Below the pieces are notes generated by a model that worked only from the letters and a program-made list of their open reading frames with translations, was not told the DNA's origin and did no database searches. A stretch of DNA of 44,559 nt from Polaribacter sp. GTDB lineage: Bacteria; Bacteroidota; Bacteroidia; Flavobacteriales; Flavobacteriaceae. Numbering within the stretch: the first letter of the stretch is position 1; every line of letters starts with the position of its first letter. The stretch lies in assembly GCA_018608545.1 (NCBI GenBank), contig JABAZI010000077.1, positions 3,462 through 48,020 of the forward strand, given 5' to 3'. A program made the position numbers and the translations under genes. This document shows, piece after piece, positions 42,482-44,559 of the stretch.

Positions 42482-43042
42482 ATTTTCAACCTCTATAACT
42501 TTACCTACTTCTAAGTTGCTTAACTTAATGTTTCCAATTCTAACACGTATTAAACGGAGTGTTGGAAAACCGACGGCAGCGGTCATTTTTCTAACTTGCC
42601 TAAATTTTCCTTCTTTGATGATTATTACTACCCAACTCGTGGGACCATGTCTTTCATCTCTGATTTTTTGACTTCTTAAAGGAAATTTTGGATCCTCTAT
42701 TATAAAGGCTACACTTGGTTTTGTTGTGTATTTTTTTCCATCAAAACCGATTTCTACCCCTTTTTTTAATTTTTCTACTGCTTCTTGGTTTATTTTTCCA
42801 TCAACCTGCACATAATATTCTTTTTCATATTTAGTACTTCTAATTTCTTCTGATACTTTTCCGTCGGTTGTTAAGAGAAGTAGGCCCTCTGAGGCAACAT
42901 CCAATCTGCCAATTGCCATAGTTCCAATAGGAAAATTGTATAATTCTCCCAATAGTTTTTTCTTCCTTTTAGCTGGGTTTATAAATTGAGAGATCATTCC
43001 CCAGGGCTTGTGAATGATAAAGTGACGGTGTTTTTTGGTCAA
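42470..43042 (-). CDS. rluE: 23S rRNA pseudouridine synthase, RluE/RsuA family
   Basis: 190 residues. The catalytic motif GRLDVASEGLLLLT contains Asp48. There is no N-terminal S4 domain, the length is short, and the start FIIHKPWGMISQF with GKFRQVRKM near the end fits the RluE type (E. coli target U2457). RsuA and RluB/F usually carry an S4 domain, which argues against them. It faces the acetyltransferase gene with a 12-bp tail overlap and is divergent from recA. Confidence 0.88.
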   Translation of the reverse strand: MTKKHRHFIIHKPWGMISQFINPAKRKKKLLGELYNFPIGTMAIGRLDVASEGLLLLTTDGKVSEEIRSTKYEKEYYVQVDGKINQEAVEKLKKGVEIGFDGKKYTTKPSVAFIIEDPKFPLRSQKIRDERHGPTSWVVIIIKEGKFRQVRKMTAAVGFPTLRLIRVRIGNIKLSNLEVGKVIEVENLVS

Positions 43043-43148
43043 AATTTAATATTTTACTTTTTTAAACGAACTAGGACAATAGTACAAAAATGTAGGTTAT
43101 TTTTTTGTAACTTGTGGCTCTTATTTAAAACAACATACAGAAACACTT

Positions 43149-44156
43149 ATGGCAGCAGACAAAGAAAAAACAGCAAAATTAAAAGCACTACAACTAACCT
43201 TAGATAAATTAGATAAAACATACGGAAAAGGCTCTGTAATGAAATTAGGAGATGTTGTTACTGAAGAGGTAGACGCAATTTCATCCGGTTCTTTAGGGTT
43301 GGATTTAGCTTTAGGTGTTGGAGGGTATCCAAGAGGTAGGGTTATTGAAATATATGGACCAGAGTCTTCAGGAAAAACAACATTAACACTTCATGCCATT
43401 GCAGAAGCTCAAAAAGCAGGAGGAATAGCCGCTTTTATTGATGCGGAACATGCTTTTGATAAATTTTATGCAGAAAACTTAGGAGTAGATATAGATAATT
43501 TAATTATTTCTCAACCAGATCATGGAGAACAGGCCCTTGAAATTACAGAAAATTTAATTCGTTCAGGCGCAATAGACATTGTTGTTATAGATTCTGTTGC
43601 CGCGTTAACTCCTAAATCTGAAATTGAAGGAGAAATGGGTGACTCTAAAATGGGACTTCATGCCCGTTTAATGTCTCAAGCATTGCGTAAATTAACAGGT
43701 ACTATTTCAAAAACAAATTGTACGGTTATTTTTATCAATCAATTGAGAGAAAAAATTGGGGTTATGTTTGGTAATCCTGAAACAACAACAGGAGGAAATG
43801 CATTAAAGTTTTATGCCTCTGTGCGCCTAGACATTCGACGAAGAACACAAATTAAAGACGGCGATAAGGTAATTGGAAACAGCACTAAAGTTAAAGTGGT
43901 AAAAAATAAAGTTGCACCGCCTTTTCAGATTACAGAGTTTGACATTATGTATGGACTCGGAATCTCCAAAGTTGGAGAAATTTTAGACATTGGTGTAGAG
44001 CTAGGAATTGTTAAGAAAAGCGGTTCATGGTTTAGTTATGGAGAAACAAAACTAGGCCAAGGAAGAGACGCTGTAAAAGGTCTGATAAAAGACAATCCTG
44101 AACTAGCGGAAGAGCTTGAAGCAAAAATTAAGAGTGCGATAGAAAATCAAGAATAG
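43149..44156 (+). CDS. recA: Recombinase RecA
   Basis: 335 residues, standard length. Walker A GPESSGKT is at 70-77; Walker [14 protein letters not shown] and the DNA-binding loop region [29 protein letters not shown] are intact. It binds single-stranded DNA, catalyses strand exchange and triggers LexA-type responses where present. No SOS-box-like palindrome was recognised upstream; a clear TAnnTTTG box is also missing (the nearest is TAACTTGT). A terminator follows at 44188-44222. Confidence 0.98.
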   Translation: MAADKEKTAKLKALQLTLDKLDKTYGKGSVMKLGDVVTEEVDAISSGSLGLDLALGVGGYPRGRVIEIYGPESSGKTTLTLHAIAEAQKAGGIAAFIDAEHAFDKFYAENLGVDIDNLIISQPDHGEQALEITENLIRSGAIDIVVIDSVAALTPKSEIEGEMGDSKMGLHARLMSQALRKLTGTISKTNCTVIFINQLREKIGVMFGNPETTTGGNALKFYASVRLDIRRRTQIKDGDKVIGNSTKVKVVKNKVAPPFQITEFDIMYGLGISKVGEILDIGVELGIVKKSGSWFSYGETKLGQGRDAVKGLIKDNPELAEELEAKIKSAIENQE

Positions 44157-44187
44157 AAGATTCTTATAAGGAATAAATTTTATTATT

Positions 44188-44222
44188 AACTGCTATAGGT
44201 GTATTACTTATAGCAGTTTTTT
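44188..44222 (+). terminator. Terminator after recA
   Basis: AACTGCTATA, an 11-nt loop, TATAGCAGTT and a T run. It directly abuts the next gene: the T run ends at the first possible ATG of the following acetyltransferase. Confidence 0.8.
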
Positions 44223-44234
44223 ATGAAAACAAAC

Positions 44235-44559
44235 ATGATTGAAATTTCTCAAAACATACAATTAAAAAAAATTAGAAATAGCGATGCAGATTTTCTTTTC
44301 AGATTAATGAAAGAAATATATACGAGTGCATACAGTCATTTTTGGGAAGACAATGGGGTGTGGTATGTGAATTCACAATACTCAAAGGAAGTTGTTTTAA
44401 GAGAAATACAAGAACCAAAAACAGATTATTACTTTGTGCTTTTCAAAGAGGTAATCGTCGGAGTTTTCAGGGTTGTTTGGGGTGAAACACTAAAAGGTTT
44501 TTTGGAACAACCTCAAGTAAAATTACACCGAATTTATTTAAGTAATGAAACACAAGGAA
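44235..44559 (+). CDS. GNAT family N-acetyltransferase, 5' part only
   Basis: Open to the right edge, about 108 residues visible. The frame shows IRNSDADFLFRLMKEIYTSAY (GNAT alpha-1 region), FVLFKEVIVGVFRVVW and then VKLHRIYLSNETQG, the strand leading to the acetyl-CoA loop. Start ATG 44235 is preferred; an in-frame ATG at 44223 lies at the very end of the recA terminator. No separate promoter is visible, so it may depend on read-through. Substrate unknown. Confidence 0.8.
   Translation, partial: MIEISQNIQLKKIRNSDADFLFRLMKEIYTSAYSHFWEDNGVWYVNSQYSKEVVLREIQEPKTDYYFVLFKEVIVGVFRVVWGETLKGFLEQPQVKLHRIYLSNETQG

Overview
The window reads as core chromosome of a marine-type member of the Flavobacteriaceae (Bacteroidota). 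The grounds are low GC, family-specific proteins (DUF4175, DUF4286, a TonB-dependent receptor with an N-terminal carboxypeptidase-D-like domain, GIN/DUF2807) and repeated use of the Bacteroidota promoter element TAnnTTTG in place of sigma-70 boxes. The genus cannot be fixed by eye; Polaribacter/Tenacibaculum-like is a guess. No rRNA, tRNA, CRISPR array or insertion sequence was seen.

Layout: (1) 0-8.3 kb holds the 3' end of an S41 protease gene, a lipoprotein di-haem peroxidase, and the Fe-S assembly genes sufA-sufB-sufC-sufD. A serine hydrolase gene on the other strand separates these from sufS. (2) 8.3-21.4 kb holds a large TonB-dependent receptor divergent from ribF, then serS, a TPR protein, a DUF4286 protein, rsmA overlapping mgtE, a TrmH-family methyltransferase and mutS. 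(3) 21.4-23.07 kb looks accessory: a GC-richer amino-acid-hydroxylase-like 2OG-Fe dioxygenase, three 21-bp tandem repeats upstream of it, a frameshifted small ORF and an orphan terminator. (4) 23.07-26.8 kb holds tatA, an O-methyltransferase, panB with a D-2-hydroxyacid dehydrogenase, and a DoxX-like membrane protein. (5) 26.8-33.5 kb is a minus-strand run DUF4175-ybeY-mnmG-methyltransferase, with two parS-like palindromes at the two ends of mnmG. (6) 33.7-37 kb holds gltX, a small secreted protein, an SPFH protein and a second tatA. (7) 37-42.5 kb is visibly more AT-rich and holds a GIN-domain protein, rnr, a diacylglycerol kinase-like gene, a 530-bp gene-free AT-rich stretch, rpiB and an ElaA-like acetyltransferase. 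(8) The right end has rluE, recA and the start of another acetyltransferase gene.

Most genes are housekeeping: Fe-S cluster assembly, flavin cofactor synthesis, tRNA charging (serS, gltX), rRNA/tRNA modification (rsmA, trmH-like, mnmG, rluE), RNA processing (ybeY, rnr), DNA repair (mutS, recA), Tat export and pantothenate synthesis. The most notable points are the parS-like pair at mnmG together with the AT-rich gap 12 kb away, which may mark an origin-proximal region; the acquired dioxygenase island with its helically phased repeats and broken ORF; promoters so close to start codons that leaderless mRNAs are likely; and the split SUF locus.
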